A DNA stretch of 34,524 nucleotides, taken from the NCBI GenBank assembly GCA_001512665.1, contig LFSF01000031.1, positions 91,807-126,330 of the forward strand, in the 5' to 3' direction. This document shows, piece by piece, positions 34,384 through 34,524 of this stretch; within the stretch, counting starts at the first letter, position 1; every line of letters starts with the position of its first letter. The position numbers were made by a program, and so were the translations under genes. Origin of the DNA: Clostridiales bacterium DTU073 (GTDB lineage: Bacteria; Bacillota; Peptococcia; DRI-13; DTU073). The notes below the pieces were generated by a model that had not been told where the DNA came from, did no database searches, and saw only the letters and a program-made list of their open reading frames with translations.

Positions 34384-34524
34384 AAAAGAAAAAATCAACT
34401 CATCGTCGATAAAGAAAAAAATAGAAATTCCCACTATTATGTAGAGTTAAATTATATTTTCCGTATATATTACCGTCTTAAACTCTAATAAACATCTAAT
34501 CTTATAAATATATAAATGAAAAAG
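34384..34524. other. AT-rich intergenic tail, no gene seen
   Basis: After the TATAAT at 34378-34383 the sequence is very AT-rich and holds no ORF with a ribosome binding site on either strand. It is probably the leader of a gene lying outside the window. No tmRNA or tRNA fold was recognised. Confidence 0.4.

Noticed and set aside
34214-34524. tmRNA (ssrA) or smpB after rnr
   Set aside because: No tRNA-like acceptor end, tag-peptide frame or SmpB motif is visible in the remaining sequence.

Overview
The window looks like chromosomal housekeeping DNA from an AT-leaning, endospore-forming Firmicute of the Clostridia, perhaps Peptococcaceae-like. The grounds are a GerK-type germinant receptor operon, a Spo0E-like phosphatase, the rapZ-yvcK-whiA cluster, rpoN next to cggR, a CggR-type glycolytic operon, a 2[4Fe-4S] ferredoxin, a membrane pyrophosphatase, strong AGGAGG-like ribosome binding sites and frequent GTG starts. 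The genus is inference. No rRNA, tRNA, CRISPR array, prophage or intact insertion sequence is seen.

Layout. 1-310: the 3' end of an unrecognised gene and a terminator whose loop seems to carry a 52-bp IS-end-like insertion. 329-9032: nucleotide excision repair genes uvrB, uvrA and uvrC, interrupted by an oppositely oriented acyl-CoA transferase gene with its own sigma-54 type promoter and a six-codon upstream ORF. 9033-11161: a long palindrome, a HAD phosphatase, a 57-aa Spo0E-like protein behind a sigma-H type promoter, and a PHP hydrolase. 11234-14363: rapZ, yvcK, whiA and a ferredoxin. 14558-17062: a hexapeptide acyltransferase, a DUF1405 membrane protein and rpoN, overlapping in series. 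17192-24610: cggR, gapA, pgk, tpiA, gpmI and eno, with two copies of a structured palindromic repeat between gpmI and eno. 24866-27903: secG, hppA and an HD-domain hydrolase. 28091-32030: a gerKA-gerKC-gerKB operon. 32102-34213: rnr, followed by a terminator and an AT-rich tail with two 0A-box-like sites ahead of a gene outside the window.

How the parts fit. UvrA, UvrB and UvrC form the UvrABC excinuclease. CggR probably controls the lower-glycolysis genes from an operator in its own leader. Sigma-54, encoded here, could transcribe the CoA-transferase gene 9 kb away. Sporulation inputs (Spo0E-like protein, possible 0A boxes) and outputs (germinant receptor) are scattered through the region.

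No wholly new multigene system was found. The most unusual material lies between genes: the paired 210-bp and 130-bp repeats at 22841-23248, the IS-end-like insertion in the terminator at 179-261, the sigma-54 promoter plus leader peptide of the CoA transferase, and the 32-bp-stem palindrome after uvrC.
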